Shown here: positions 22,278-32,562 of the stretch, in pieces
Layout: every line of letters starts with the position of its first letter
Position numbering within the stretch: position 1 is the stretch's first letter
Assembly: GCA_030609965.1 (NCBI GenBank)
Contig: JAUWSQ010000014.1
Span: forward strand, 1-52,122
Length of the DNA: 52,122 nucleotides
From: Candidatus Fermentibacterota bacterium
Lineage (GTDB): Bacteria; Fermentibacterota; Fermentibacteria; Fermentibacterales; JCC-6
Direction of reading: 5' to 3'
Translations under genes and position numbers: made by a program
The notes under the pieces: generated by a model
What the model was told of the DNA's origin: nothing
Seen by the model: only the letters and a program-made list of their open reading frames with translations
Databases searched by the model: none

Positions 22278-23168
22278 ATGTTCACAGATAACAGGGCCCA
22301 CTTCAAAACAGACCTGCTCCTTCTGCTGACGGCGGCTATCTGGGGCTTTGCCTTTGTAGCTCAGAGGGCAGGTATGGAGTACATCGGTCCATTCCTGTTC
22401 AACGCTATCAGGTTCGCGCTGGGTGCTCTGGTGCTTCTGCCATTTATCTGTGTTTTAAGAAAAAAGAATCGTACTCCACGTGCTCCTTTAAAGTACGGCA
22501 TACTCGTCGGGCTGATCCTCTTCGCGGGGGCATCCCTGCAGCAGGTAGGGCTTGTCTATACTACAGCGGGAAACGCCGGCTTCGTAACCGGCCTGTACGT
22601 GGTCATCGTCCCCGTTCTGGGTTTGTTCGGGGGACAGTCCTGTGGGAAAAGAACATGGGGCGGAGCTGTACTGGCTGTCATCGGCATGTTCCTTCTTACT
22701 ACAGCAGGTTCATCCCGTATGTTATCTGGAGATGTAATCGTATTCGCAGGGGCGATATTCTGGGCTGTTCATATACAGCTTATCTCAAAACTGATGAAGC
22801 AATACGATGCCCTTCCTCTGGCAGCAGTGCAGTTTGTGTGCTGTTCTCTCCTGAGCGCTATTTTTGCAATTCTGACTGAGAATCTGTCCTTCAGCGGTAT
22901 CCGCATGGCTGCAGTTCCCATTCTGTACGGCGGGCTGGTATCGGTTGGAATTGCATATACACTGCAGATTATAGCCCAGAAACGGGCGCACCCTGCGCAT
23001 GCGGCGATAATTATGAGCCTTGAAGCTGTTTTTGCCCTGATCGGTGGATGGATAATGCTTGCAGAACCAGTAAGCATAAAGGGGACAGCAGGGGGCATAC
23101 TCATGTTAGCAGCTATGATCTGTTCAGCAAGAGAACAGGACAGGGTGCGAAGGTCTGCAGGGTTGTGA
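22278..23168 (+). CDS. DMT-family (EamA) transporter
   Basis: A 296-residue protein with ten predicted membrane segments in two EamA halves. The first half opens with LLLLLTAAIWGFAFVAQRAG and contains ALRF-like AIRFALGALVLLPFI; the second contains GDVIVFAGAIFWAVHIQLIS and HAAIIMSLEAVFALIGGWIM. Such proteins export amino acids or other small metabolites. The gene diverges from the PadR operon and is followed by a sensor kinase; no direct link is shown. Confidence 0.92.
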   Translation: MFTDNRAHFKTDLLLLLTAAIWGFAFVAQRAGMEYIGPFLFNAIRFALGALVLLPFICVLRKKNRTPRAPLKYGILVGLILFAGASLQQVGLVYTTAGNAGFVTGLYVVIVPVLGLFGGQSCGKRTWGGAVLAVIGMFLLTTAGSSRMLSGDVIVFAGAIFWAVHIQLISKLMKQYDALPLAAVQFVCCSLLSAIFAILTENLSFSGIRMAAVPILYGGLVSVGIAYTLQIIAQKRAHPAHAAIIMSLEAVFALIGGWIMLAEPVSIKGTAGGILMLAAMICSAREQDRVRRSAGL

Positions 23169-23225
23169 GAACGTGCTCTGTATGTATATACTAACTACTA
23201 GTAGGCGATTTTCCGGGAGAACTGT

Positions 23226-25943
23226 ATGCCATCAATTTTAGATTCAAGCAGTAAACCAGAGCTTATCGAGGAACTCAAGGATAAACTCCAGGTATGCGGA
23301 TCAACCCTCAGAACAATCCTGCAGCTCAGCGAGAATATTGTCATTGTTCTGGACAAGAACGGCATCGTAATCGAAGCCAGCGATCAAATCAAAGCGATTA
23401 CTGCAATTCCAATCAAAGAAATCATCGGAAAAGTCTCCTGGGATACTTTCGTCCCCGATGAAGATCGGGAGCGTGTTACCGGCTATTTCCACGACAGAGC
23501 GAAGGGAACAGGTAATCCCCCCTCAACATATACCCTGAGAGTAAAGGTACCGGGGCAGGAATCCCGCTTCATGCGCGCGAATGTGGGTTTCATCCCCGGA
23601 ACCGAGGACAGGGTCATCATAATGAAGGATATGTCCCAGGTGATGCTTGAACAGCGGAAAACGGCAGAGACTGAAGAGCGGTACCGAACTGTAGTTGAGA
23701 ACACAAAGGATGGGATACTTATTTGCAGTGAGGAGAGAATTCTCTTTGCGAATAACAGTTTCTGCAGGATGACAGATCTTTCCAGAGAGGATATTTACAC
23801 TTTCCCGCCTGTGAATTTATTCCACGAAGCTGACAGGGACATGACAGAAGCCCTTTTTCTAAAATCCGGAAACGGATCAGCAAAGAAAACATCGGTGTTT
23901 GAAACCCTCATAAAATCGAGGAAAGGATTTCGGCCAGTTGAGCTCTCCTCATCACCCATGATATACAGAGATAGAGAGGTTCTTCTGGTTTCAGTAAGGG
24001 ACCTTTCGCAGCGGAAAGAAGCGGAGAAGAAACTCAGGGAAAGCCATAAGCTCATGAAAGCTATAGTAGATAACTCTCCGGTTGGCATCTCCGTGCATGA
24101 CAGGAATGGCACTCTGCTTATGGCTAATGCTTCGTGGCGCAAAATCTGGGACAAGAGTATTGAAGATCTTAAGGAAAAAATGGTACCCCGCCCCACACTG
24201 CAAATGGATAACAGGGATACCTACCTGGGAAAATACACTGATGATGTTAAGGAAGTCTACTTGAAGGGAGGGGAACTTTACATTCCAAAGCTGAAAATCA
24301 CCAACCCAGCTCCCGGTGGAGCAGAATATATCTCCCATCATTTCTACGCTCTGAAGGATGACAATGGTGAAGTGGATAAAGTGGTTATCCTCACACTTGA
24401 CTTGACGGAATCGCTTAAAACACAGGTTGAGTTGTCTGAAACCAGGAATCAGTACAGAGAACTGACCGGAAACATTCCCGTGGCGATATACAGAACTACA
24501 ACAGATTCGGGGGGGAAAATAGTCTTCTCCAATCCCGAGATGCACAGGATGTTCTTTGGTGAAGAAACAGGTGATTTTGATAAGGTTTCTGTTAAGGACC
24601 TCTACGTTGATCCATCCGGCAGGAAAGAATTCCTGGACAGACTTTCAAAGGACAATGAAGTGCGCGGTTTTGAAGCCGAGCTGATGAGACTGGACGGTTC
24701 AACGTTCCTTGCTTGCATTTCTGCTCGGAAAATAACAAGGAGAGAGGGGCAGGAGGAGTACATAGAGGGGATAATAAGAGATATTACAGATCAGCGCCGC
24801 CTCGAGCAGGAGCTTTCGAGGATAGAGCATCTGGAATCCATAGGAACTCTGGCTGGCGGTATAGCGCATGATTTCAACAATCTGCTCATGGCAATACAGG
24901 GGAATATCACTCTTGCCCAAATCGAAGAAGAGCCCTCCAAGCTCATCGATCGCCTTGAACAGGCTGTAGCTTCCACAGAACAGGCTACTATCCTTACAAG
25001 ACAGCTTCTAACATTCGCAAGGGGAGGAGTTCCTCTGAAGGAACCGGTTGAAGTTGCTCCATTCGTAAAGGAAGCCGTTATTTTTGCCCTGAGGGGTTCG
25101 GATGTGGAGGCTGTTTTCAACTTCGGAAAAAACCTTAGAAGCATAGAGGCCGACCGAGAGCAGATCACTCAGGTTATTCATAATATTACGCTGAACTCCG
25201 TCCAGGCTATGATCGGTGGCGGGCAGATAACTGTCAGCTGCTGCAATGTTATAATGGCGAAAGATTCGGATCCTTATCTGGCAGACGGAGAATACGTAAG
25301 TATTTCCATAAAGGATAAAGGGAAAGGAATCCCCCCGGATGATCTGAAAAAAATCTTCAACCCGTATTTTACAACTAAATTAGATGGGTCCGGTCTGGGG
25401 CTTTCAACCAGCTACTCTATAATATCAAGGCATTCCGGAGTCATAAGAGCCTACTCCGAAGCGGGCAAGGGAACCGAGTTCATAATGTACCTTCCCGCTA
25501 TCGCCAGGCACGGGGCCAGGACTGCTTCTCAGGAGGAACCGGAGAAGGAGATCCGCTCCACTCCTGCGAATATCCTGATTATGGATGATGACCCCAGCGT
25601 AAGGGAGGTTCTTTCGGGAATGCTGGACGTTCTCGGGCACGATATTACAGAATCTTCCGATGGAACAGAAGCTGTTGAACTTTATCGGGAGAGATTCACC
25701 TCCGGAGAGCCTTTTGATGTCATAATAATGGACCTTACTGTTCCGGGAGGGATGGGAGGCGAAGCCGCGATAGTAAAACTGAAGGAGATCGATCCGCATG
25801 TGAGAGCTATCGTATCCAGCGGGTATGCTAATAATACGGTTTTGTCCAATTATTCTGAATACGGTTTCAGCGGAAGACTTGTCAAGCCATTCAGAATGTC
25901 CACCCTTGAAAAGGAACTGAAAACGATTCTGACACAGTCATAA
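23226..25943 (+). CDS. Hybrid PAS sensor histidine kinase with receiver domain
   Basis: A 905-residue soluble sensor without membrane segments. Three to four PAS domains fill residues 25-525 (for example NIVIVLDKNGIVIEASDQI and ENTKDGILICSEERILFAN). The kinase part has phospho-acceptor His548 (GGIAHDFNNLLMAIQGN), then N, G1 and G2 boxes (HNITLNSVQAM, SIKDKGKGIPPDDLKKIF, DGSGLGLSTSYS). A receiver domain at 780-905 has MDDDP and acceptor Asp836 (IIMDLTVPGGMGG). With no output domain, it must pass the signal on or act on an unlinked regulator. Cytoplasmic signals such as redox state or small ligands are likely for the PAS domains. Confidence 0.93.
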   Translation: MPSILDSSSKPELIEELKDKLQVCGSTLRTILQLSENIVIVLDKNGIVIEASDQIKAITAIPIKEIIGKVSWDTFVPDEDRERVTGYFHDRAKGTGNPPSTYTLRVKVPGQESRFMRANVGFIPGTEDRVIIMKDMSQVMLEQRKTAETEERYRTVVENTKDGILICSEERILFANNSFCRMTDLSREDIYTFPPVNLFHEADRDMTEALFLKSGNGSAKKTSVFETLIKSRKGFRPVELSSSPMIYRDREVLLVSVRDLSQRKEAEKKLRESHKLMKAIVDNSPVGISVHDRNGTLLMANASWRKIWDKSIEDLKEKMVPRPTLQMDNRDTYLGKYTDDVKEVYLKGGELYIPKLKITNPAPGGAEYISHHFYALKDDNGEVDKVVILTLDLTESLKTQVELSETRNQYRELTGNIPVAIYRTTTDSGGKIVFSNPEMHRMFFGEETGDFDKVSVKDLYVDPSGRKEFLDRLSKDNEVRGFEAELMRLDGSTFLACISARKITRREGQEEYIEGIIRDITDQRRLEQELSRIEHLESIGTLAGGIAHDFNNLLMAIQGNITLAQIEEEPSKLIDRLEQAVASTEQATILTRQLLTFARGGVPLKEPVEVAPFVKEAVIFALRGSDVEAVFNFGKNLRSIEADREQITQVIHNITLNSVQAMIGGGQITVSCCNVIMAKDSDPYLADGEYVSISIKDKGKGIPPDDLKKIFNPYFTTKLDGSGLGLSTSYSIISRHSGVIRAYSEAGKGTEFIMYLPAIARHGARTASQEEPEKEIRSTPANILIMDDDPSVREVLSGMLDVLGHDITESSDGTEAVELYRERFTSGEPFDVIIMDLTVPGGMGGEAAIVKLKEIDPHVRAIVSSGYANNTVLSNYSEYGFSGRLVKPFRMSTLEKELKTILTQS

Positions 25944-25968
25944 TACAAATATTTTGGGGATACGTAAG

Positions 25969-27324
25969 ATGAAGGCATTCAAGGCGTACGATATCAGAGG
26001 AATATACGGCAGTGACTTTGACGGAGAAACCGTCTACAGGATAGGCTTCTTCCTTCCCGGACTCCTTGAAGCGGAAAACGTTCTTGTGGGCTACGACTGC
26101 AGGGAATCTACTCCGGATATACTCGGTCACCTTTTTCGCGGTATCACGGACTCGGGTGCGAACGTTTACGATATCGGTCTCGCTACAACACCAATGGTCT
26201 ATTTTGTGACTGCTGTCCATGGGTATCAGGCATCAGTGCAGATTACCGCGTCACATAACCCTGCAGAATACAACGGTCTGAAGATATCCCGCAGAGATGC
26301 CCTGCCGGTAGGATACGATACCGGTTTGAGAGAGCTTGAGAAAATTGTCAAAACTGGCGGTATCCAGCCTGCTGTGTTTCGCGGGGAGGTTATAGAGCTT
26401 CCGGGCATCAAGGCTGAATACACCACCTTCCTGGAGAAGTTCCGTGGAGATTATTCGAATCTGAAAATTGGAATTGACTGTTCCAACGGAATGGCCTCTC
26501 TTCTTGTCAGGGATGTATTCGGCAACGAACCGGAATACATTTACGACCGGATGGACGGTTCTTTCCCCGGCCACCCGCCCAACCCGCTTGATGAAAGAAA
26601 TACCGCCGATCTGAAAAAGCTCGTCCTTAACATCGGTCTTGACGTGGGTGTGATCTTCGACGGTGACGGAGACAGAGTGATGTTCATCGATGAGAGAGGA
26701 AGATTCGTGCGGCCCGATCTAATCACCGGCGTTCTCGGACTGCACTTCCTCAAGGAAGAGAAGGGCAGGGTCCTGCACGATATAAGGACCTCGAGGGGAG
26801 TAATCGAATTCGTAGAGAAGCTCGGAGGCAAACCATTCATGTGGAAGGTCGGGCACTCCCACGCGAAGCTGAAAATGCGTGAATTGAACGCTATATACGG
26901 AGGAGAACTCGCCGGGCACTACTATTTCAGAGATTTCTTCAATTGCGATTCTGGTATGCTTGCCGCGATTCATGTTCTGAATATTCTTTCGGAACTTAAA
27001 AAGCGAGGGGAAACATTCTCGCGGCTCATTGATTCGGTAAACGTGTATTCAAATTCGGGAGAACTGAATTTCAGGATAGATGATAAGGAATCCGTTATAA
27101 ACAGCGTGAGAGATTATTTCATCGGTAATGAAAAACCCGTGGCATTCTACGATTTTGATGGATACAGGATAGAATATCCCCAATGGTGGTTCAATATCCG
27201 TCCTTCGAATACAGAACCCTGGCTGCGGCTTGTTGCCGAAGCCGAAACCCCTGAACTCCTGGAAAATAAACTTGAGAAGGTAAGAGAACTGATAGGGAAA
27301 GCCGGGGGATACGAACAGACGTAA
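25969..27324 (+). CDS. manB: Phosphomannomutase/phosphoglucomutase
   Basis: A 451-residue alpha-D-phosphohexomutase. The start at 25969 gives the typical MKAFKAYDIRGIYG and has GGGGA upstream; an earlier TTG gives an atypical extension. Active-site Ser95 lies in TASHNPAEYNG, the Mg2+ loop is DGDGDR (Asp231, 233, 235), the sugar-binding loop is GGELAGHYYF, and the phosphate loop is RPSNTEPWLR. It converts hexose 6-phosphate to hexose 1-phosphate, feeding sugar-nucleotide synthesis. It follows the kinase gene by 25 nt and may be co-transcribed. Confidence 0.92.
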   Translation: MKAFKAYDIRGIYGSDFDGETVYRIGFFLPGLLEAENVLVGYDCRESTPDILGHLFRGITDSGANVYDIGLATTPMVYFVTAVHGYQASVQITASHNPAEYNGLKISRRDALPVGYDTGLRELEKIVKTGGIQPAVFRGEVIELPGIKAEYTTFLEKFRGDYSNLKIGIDCSNGMASLLVRDVFGNEPEYIYDRMDGSFPGHPPNPLDERNTADLKKLVLNIGLDVGVIFDGDGDRVMFIDERGRFVRPDLITGVLGLHFLKEEKGRVLHDIRTSRGVIEFVEKLGGKPFMWKVGHSHAKLKMRELNAIYGGELAGHYYFRDFFNCDSGMLAAIHVLNILSELKKRGETFSRLIDSVNVYSNSGELNFRIDDKESVINSVRDYFIGNEKPVAFYDFDGYRIEYPQWWFNIRPSNTEPWLRLVAEAETPELLENKLEKVRELIGKAGGYEQT

Positions 27325-27332
27325 CCCCCGGC
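27301..27332. terminator. Hairpin terminator between convergent genes
   Basis: GCCGGGGG at 27301-27308 pairs with CCCCCGGC at 27325-27332, followed by CAAAAACC. The stem includes the end of the phosphohexomutase gene and lies just beyond the stop of the convergent protease gene. A long run of T is lacking, so strength is uncertain. Confidence 0.5.
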
Positions 27333-27347
27333 AAAAACCGTCATTGT

Positions 27348-28964
27348 CTAACGCGCACAAACCACTCTGCTGGTTACAGCCAGATCATCCGACCATATCC
27401 TGATGAAGTAGACACCCGAAGTAACGCTGTTGCCGCTGTCGTCCGTTCCTTCCCAGGAAACGGTATGAGCACCCGCGGTGAATTCTTCCGATGTAATCGT
27501 ACGGACCTGTCTGCCGGAAAGGTCGAAAACGCAAATGTTCACCTGTCCCGTTTCCGCTATTGTGAAGGGAACCGTAACGTGTGATGAGAAGGGGTTGGGA
27601 TAAACAGGATCTGCGGAGAAAGGCTGCATCAGAGGCTGTTCGTCCCCGGAAATGGACGTACCTATTGGATTAGTCAATGCCTTTATGCAGAAATTAGCGG
27701 TCGGGTCTATTGTTATGAGATCAATCCAGGTTGAACCTTCAAGGAAGAAGCTCTCTCCAGGATTGGCGCTTGATTCCACGATGGTTCTGGACGAAGCGCC
27801 AAGAAGAACTGGCACATCAGAGGTGCAGTCGAAGGGCTGTCCTCCTGAGGATAGATGAAGATAGGTATAGAAAACATCTGTCTCATCAAGTGTTACTGCG
27901 CTGGGAAGATCAACAGTGTGAAATCCCGTTAGAAGCGCCGTACCCGAAATGGATGCAAGTTCATCGGATAACTGTCCACCTGAGAAAGAGCCGTATACTT
28001 TCGCGGTATAAACAACGTTGTCTTCTACGGTGAAGAAACTAACGGCTGCAAGCTCCTCATCCTGCTCAGACGTAAAAGTATTGAAAACTTCGATTGCGGT
28101 GGTAAGGGTATCACGCCAGCCGTGGTAATCGTGGTAGTAAATATTGCCATACTGCATATACTCAACGTCCCGAAGGGATATAGCCCCCATAGTCGGGTTC
28201 TGGCAGCAGTGCTTGTCGTAGTAGGAGATCCAGAAGTAACCGTCATACCCCCACCCTGTTCCCCAGCTGTTCTTGCAGATCCAGGCTCCGGGGCTGGGAG
28301 CCTGGGTTACCCTTGAGTCGTCCCAGCCTACTATTGAAATCGCGTGGTTCGGATCCTGAGGATCCGATACCGGCTGATAGTGTTCGTATTCGCCATTCAT
28401 GAACGATCCACTGTAGCACATACAGGTCCCCATTACACCGTAATCTATAATAGCCTGTTTGATAACATCGATGTTCTCAAGGCTGGCACCGGCGATGTAC
28501 CAGATTATCTCCCGAGGGTAATAGTAGTGGTACGAAGCAAGGTATCGGTCGGGAGCGGTTATGTATGACTGTCCGTCAATGTTACGCACAGCTCCCTCTC
28601 CCCTGGTGAGGTATGCCGAGGTTACAAGGTAATCTCCCCCCTGGTGTACTTCGAGCCCGCCTCCTGTTGGAGGATCTGTGTCATCGTTATTGAACTGGTT
28701 GAAGCCGTTCCACCAGTCAAGATGGTATTCGGCCAGGTCAGGTTCTCCCGTTTCTCCGGCAGCTGCCCAGGCGCCAGTCATGAGCAGGTTGCCTTCCATA
28801 GAAGACATTGCCCCGAATGTCCAGCAGGTACCGCCCTGCTGGCTTTTGACGGAGGTCACATAATTAGTTCCCCCGACATCACGGAGATCGTAATATGATG
28901 GCGGATCGGCGGATACGATCGTAACCATGAGTAAAAAAGTAATAGAGAGCAGGAGCTTTCTCAT
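27348..28964 (-). CDS. Secreted papain-like (C1) cysteine protease with C-terminal sorting domain
   Basis: A 538-residue protein. The ATG at 28964 has GGAGG upstream and starts a signal peptide ([19 protein letters not shown]). The mature enzyme begins almost at once with [20 protein letters not shown], so there is no I29-type propeptide. Catalytic residues are Gln43, Cys47 ([14 protein letters not shown]), His207 ([12 protein letters not shown]) and Asn232 ([19 protein letters not shown]). A beta-sandwich middle part follows, then a FlgD-like/Por sorting domain ([36 protein letters not shown]). It probably digests proteins outside the cell; peptide uptake would fit a fermentative life. Confidence 0.93.
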   Translation of the reverse strand: MRKLLLSITFLLMVTIVSADPPSYYDLRDVGGTNYVTSVKSQQGGTCWTFGAMSSMEGNLLMTGAWAAAGETGEPDLAEYHLDWWNGFNQFNNDDTDPPTGGGLEVHQGGDYLVTSAYLTRGEGAVRNIDGQSYITAPDRYLASYHYYYPREIIWYIAGASLENIDVIKQAIIDYGVMGTCMCYSGSFMNGEYEHYQPVSDPQDPNHAISIVGWDDSRVTQAPSPGAWICKNSWGTGWGYDGYFWISYYDKHCCQNPTMGAISLRDVEYMQYGNIYYHDYHGWRDTLTTAIEVFNTFTSEQDEELAAVSFFTVEDNVVYTAKVYGSFSGGQLSDELASISGTALLTGFHTVDLPSAVTLDETDVFYTYLHLSSGGQPFDCTSDVPVLLGASSRTIVESSANPGESFFLEGSTWIDLITIDPTANFCIKALTNPIGTSISGDEQPLMQPFSADPVYPNPFSSHVTVPFTIAETGQVNICVFDLSGRQVRTITSEEFTAGAHTVSWEGTDDSGNSVTSGVYFIRIWSDDLAVTSRVVCAR

Positions 28965-29177
28965 AATATCCTCCAACAGAAAAGGAATGTTCAACTGGTT
29001 CAGTATTATAAACATATGAATTTGAAATTCGTTCCACTACAATGATTCCGTAGCAGGTTAAGGTCAAGGAGAAGCATAAAATGAATCTGACTCGATATTT
29101 GTACCTATGTATTATGTTCATCCCATATTGCATAATAATGAAACAGATTACAGGCTTTAATTTCGAAGGGAGTTCTG

Positions 29178-30542
29178 ATGATTGACAGGCTTAAGTCAAT
29201 GATAAGCGGTGTTGAAGCTGATTTCATCGATATCAGGTATGAGATTAAAACCGAGACCAAAATTGGTTTTGCCGGTAGAGAAATCAGAAGCGCCGGTTCG
29301 AACAGAACAGATGGATACGTTATCCGTGTGGGGAAGAATGGCGGGTTTTCATCTGCAACCGTAACAAGGGAGGAAGACGTTCCGCGCGCATTGGAGCTTG
29401 CTGTTGAGGGAGCAGAAACGATAATCGCCACTGGAGGGAAAAAATCTGTACTCGCCTCCGTTCCTGTGGTTGTCGAGAATATCAAACTCGTTCTTGATGG
29501 AGATCCCAGAGAGATAAGTATAGATGATAAGATAGAACTTCTCCGCAAGTACAATGATCTCATGCTGGAGCAGCCCATGATCGAGACCACTAACCTATAC
29601 TACATAGAGATAGGCAGAGAAAAGCACTATGTGAATTCGGAAGGGACAGCAGTTTCCGAAGAGATAATGACTACCAACATAGCCGGGGAAGTTATAGCCA
29701 AGCACGGCAGCCTTGTTCAGAATATCAGGGTAGCCATCGGAGGAGCCGACGGGTACAACAGGCTGCTTTCAAGGGAAGATGTTTTCGTGAAAAAGGCAGA
29801 GATAGCAGCGAGGCTCCTGGATGCTGAACCGGTTAAGGGCGGTACCTATAACGTAATACTCAGTCCAATGTTAGCCGGTGTATTTACACACGAAGCCTTC
29901 GGTCATTTCAGCGAAGCTGACCTGATAGAGGACAATCCCTCCCTCAGAGAAAAGATGTTACTGGGAGAGCAGCTTGGCTCTGACGTAATAACCATTATTG
30001 CGGACTCAACCCTGCCCGATCAGATTGGCTACTACGTATACGATGACGAGGGTGTTGCGGTAAAACCTGTCACGCTTATGGATAGAGGGGTTCTAACCGG
30101 AAGGCTTCATTCCCGTAGAACCGCAAGTGCGTTCGGAGAGCCCGTAAGCGGTCATACTGTTGCAGAAGATATGCGTTTCGAGCCCATCATCCGGATGGGA
30201 ACCATATACATAAAGCCCGGCTCCCTGACCCTGGATAATCTTCTTGCAGAACTGGGAGATGGGCTGTACCTGATAGATGGCAAGGGTGGCCAGACAAGTG
30301 GAGAGAATTTCACATTCGGGGCACAGTACGGCTTTAAGGTTGAAGGCAGCAGAATAGGTCCCATGATCCGCGATATCAACATAATGGGCAACCTTTTCAC
30401 AACCCTCCAGAACATAGAAGCGATAGGGAATGATATGGAGCTTTCGGAGCGGGGCGGTTGCGGTAAGGGGCAGCTCAATATCAAATCCGCCCTGGGATCA
30501 CCCCATATTCTGATCCGCAACATGGTAGTAGGAGGCGTGTAA
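29178..30542 (+). CDS. tldD: Metalloprotease TldD
   Basis: A 454-residue member of the TldD/PmbA family. The zinc motif HExxxH is HEAFGH with His238, Glu239 and His243, and the C-terminal GGCGKGQLNIKSALGSPHIL is typical of TldD rather than TldE. TldD and TldE form a heterodimer that cleaves unfolded peptides, for example in processing modified peptide products. The partner gene starts 1 nt after this stop. The ribosome site GAAGGGAG precedes the ATG. Confidence 0.94.
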   Translation: MIDRLKSMISGVEADFIDIRYEIKTETKIGFAGREIRSAGSNRTDGYVIRVGKNGGFSSATVTREEDVPRALELAVEGAETIIATGGKKSVLASVPVVVENIKLVLDGDPREISIDDKIELLRKYNDLMLEQPMIETTNLYYIEIGREKHYVNSEGTAVSEEIMTTNIAGEVIAKHGSLVQNIRVAIGGADGYNRLLSREDVFVKKAEIAARLLDAEPVKGGTYNVILSPMLAGVFTHEAFGHFSEADLIEDNPSLREKMLLGEQLGSDVITIIADSTLPDQIGYYVYDDEGVAVKPVTLMDRGVLTGRLHSRRTASAFGEPVSGHTVAEDMRFEPIIRMGTIYIKPGSLTLDNLLAELGDGLYLIDGKGGQTSGENFTFGAQYGFKVEGSRIGPMIRDINIMGNLFTTLQNIEAIGNDMELSERGGCGKGQLNIKSALGSPHILIRNMVVGGV

Positions 30543-30543
30543 T

Positions 30544-31854
30544 ATGAAGAAACTACTGGATATAGCAGCAAGAGTATCCGATCAGGCGGAAGTGTTCTCG
30601 ATCAGGAAAGATTCCAGTTCCCTTGATATGAGAAATGGAAAACCCTGTGACATGTCGGCATCCATTCAGTCAGGCTATGCCCTTAGAATCCTCAAGGACG
30701 GCAGAATAGGGACCGCATATACGAAAAACCTTCTGAGCAGGGATGAACTTGTAAAAAACGCTCTGGATTCTCTGAAGGGCAGAGTCGAAGCGAGTTTTTC
30801 CTTCCCCGGGCCATCCGAGATCCCGGAATCATGGCTGCCGGATGAATCAATTTCCAGGATGGGTTTCCATGACCTTCATTCCCGTTCGGGCAAAGTGCTG
30901 GATTATCTAAACCGGAAAGTTGAAGGACAGATCAACGTCAACTCAGCCAGGGGAATTCAGGATATGGCCATCATGAATACAAACGGGCTTAACTTTTCCA
31001 GAAAAAGCGCCTTTATGTACATTTTTGCATCCCTGCTTTTTCCCAATACAGAAACGGCTGTCCGGAAATTCTACCAATCCAGACAGGCTGGGGATTTTCC
31101 CGAAAAAGAGCTGGATGTGCTTATGGATCTCTACGCTTCCGGTCTTCCCGAGGCTTCCATACCAACCGGTAGTATGAAGGTGGTTTTCACACCGGATACC
31201 ATGTTCACCCTGCTGTGGAGACTTTCAGCGGCAGCATCAGGTAAATCCTTCTACGACAGAGTATCCCCTCTACAGAACAGGCGGGAAGAGAAGGTTTTTT
31301 CTGACAAATTTACCCTTTATGGAGATCCCGCAGATCCGCTGGAGGTCGACCAGCATTTCTTTGATGATGAAGGAATACTTGCGAAGAAGCATACTATCTT
31401 CGAGAAGGGTGTCTTCAAAAATCTTGTACTTAACCTCGATTACGCTGCTAAGCTCAAAGAAGAACCCACGGGAACAGGATACAGGGGAGGAATGTGGGGC
31501 GGGGAAACCGTCTCGCTGCCTCCCATGCCGCAGCTCAGCTGTAGCCGTATCGCCCCCGGAAACGTCTCCTTCGAGGATATGATCAAGGGTATCGACAGAG
31601 GAGTGATAGTGTTTGGAGTTCTGGGCGCTCACTCCGGTAATATTCTCAACGGTGATTTTTCGGTAGGGCTCAATCCGGGATTTTACGTTGAGAACGGCGA
31701 AATAAAGGGAAGAGTGAGGGATGGAATGGTATCCGGAAACGTTTACGACGTTCTGAACAACATCGAATCCGTGGAGAACCGTCTCCACGATTCTACCACG
31801 GGAGGTATGTACCCCTCCATTCTTCTTGATGATGTGAGTGTAGCGGCAAAGTAG
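30544..31854 (+). CDS. pmbA: TldE/PmbA, partner of TldD
   Basis: A 436-residue protein of the PmbA branch: it keeps the fold (GYALRILKDGRIGTAYTKNL, PTGSMKVVFTPDTMF, GDFSVGLNPGFYVENGEIKG) but lacks HExxxH, as TldE subunits do. It is translationally linked to tldD. The strong terminator at 31885-31918 closes this two-gene operon. Confidence 0.93.
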   Translation: MKKLLDIAARVSDQAEVFSIRKDSSSLDMRNGKPCDMSASIQSGYALRILKDGRIGTAYTKNLLSRDELVKNALDSLKGRVEASFSFPGPSEIPESWLPDESISRMGFHDLHSRSGKVLDYLNRKVEGQINVNSARGIQDMAIMNTNGLNFSRKSAFMYIFASLLFPNTETAVRKFYQSRQAGDFPEKELDVLMDLYASGLPEASIPTGSMKVVFTPDTMFTLLWRLSAAASGKSFYDRVSPLQNRREEKVFSDKFTLYGDPADPLEVDQHFFDDEGILAKKHTIFEKGVFKNLVLNLDYAAKLKEEPTGTGYRGGMWGGETVSLPPMPQLSCSRIAPGNVSFEDMIKGIDRGVIVFGVLGAHSGNILNGDFSVGLNPGFYVENGEIKGRVRDGMVSGNVYDVLNNIESVENRLHDSTTGGMYPSILLDDVSVAAK

Positions 31855-31884
31855 CAGCCTTCATTTTCCACCTCCTTCGCTACT

Positions 31885-31918
31885 GAACAGGGCAGGCTTC
31901 GGCCTGCCCTTTCTGTTC
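31885..31918 (+). terminator. Rho-independent terminator after tldD-pmbA
   Basis: AGGGCAGGC-TTCG-GCCTGCCCT, a 9-bp stem closed by a UUCG tetraloop, followed by TTCTGTTC. The outer GAACAG and CTGTTC can extend the stem. It separates tldD-pmbA from the next operon. Confidence 0.8.
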
Positions 31919-31975
31919 CATCGCGCAGTTACTCCGCATATTACTATATTCCATAAATAGATGAAGGAGGGTGGA

Positions 31976-32551
31976 ATGGGAATACATGACATCGCGAAGG
32001 AAAACAGGTCGGTCAGGCGCTTCAGGCAGGAGATCGCTCTGTCGGAAAGGAAGCTTTTCCGCTTCATAGATTCGGCTCGTCTTGCTCCCTGCGGGGCTAA
32101 CCTCCAGCTTCTTCGCTTTACACCGGTTACGGAAAGAAAACACTGCCAGCGGATTTTCCCTGCATTGAAATGGGCGGGTTACCTTAAAGACTGGAATGGT
32201 CCTGAAGAGGGCCAAAAACCTCCAGCCTATATTATCATACATGCCCCGATCGGGGAGAGACGTCATATTCCAGTGGATGCCGGGATTGCCGCCGCATATA
32301 TAGTGCTTGCCGCCAGGGAATCCGGTTACGGGTCGTGCATGATCATGAGCTTTGACTGCACCATGATAGAGGAAGCCGCGGGAACGCCCGAGGGGTATCA
32401 CCCTTTTCTGATAATCGCCCTTGGCTTGCCTGGTGAGGAAATAGTACTTGAGGAAACTGATGGAGACATCAGGTATTACAGAGACGAGAAGGACAGGCAC
32501 CACGTTCCAAAGCTTGCCCTTGATGATCTCATCGCACCAGTGAAGGATTAA
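31976..32551 (+). CDS. Nitroreductase-family protein
   Basis: About 191 residues. I start at the ATG at 31976, which has GGAGGG upstream and gives MGIHDIAKENRSVRRFRQEI. The FMN-binding pattern of nitroreductases is present (RSVRRF; SARLAPCGANLQLLRFTPV; ARESGYGSCMIMSFDCTMIE; IALGLPGEE). It probably uses FMN and NAD(P)H to reduce small organic molecules; the substrate is not evident. It begins a tight operon with an M24 peptidase, a deaminase and a phosphoesterase. Confidence 0.88.
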   Translation: MGIHDIAKENRSVRRFRQEIALSERKLFRFIDSARLAPCGANLQLLRFTPVTERKHCQRIFPALKWAGYLKDWNGPEEGQKPPAYIIIHAPIGERRHIPVDAGIAAAYIVLAARESGYGSCMIMSFDCTMIEEAAGTPEGYHPFLIIALGLPGEEIVLEETDGDIRYYRDEKDRHHVPKLALDDLIAPVKD

Positions 32552-32562
32552 TGGAGGACGGA

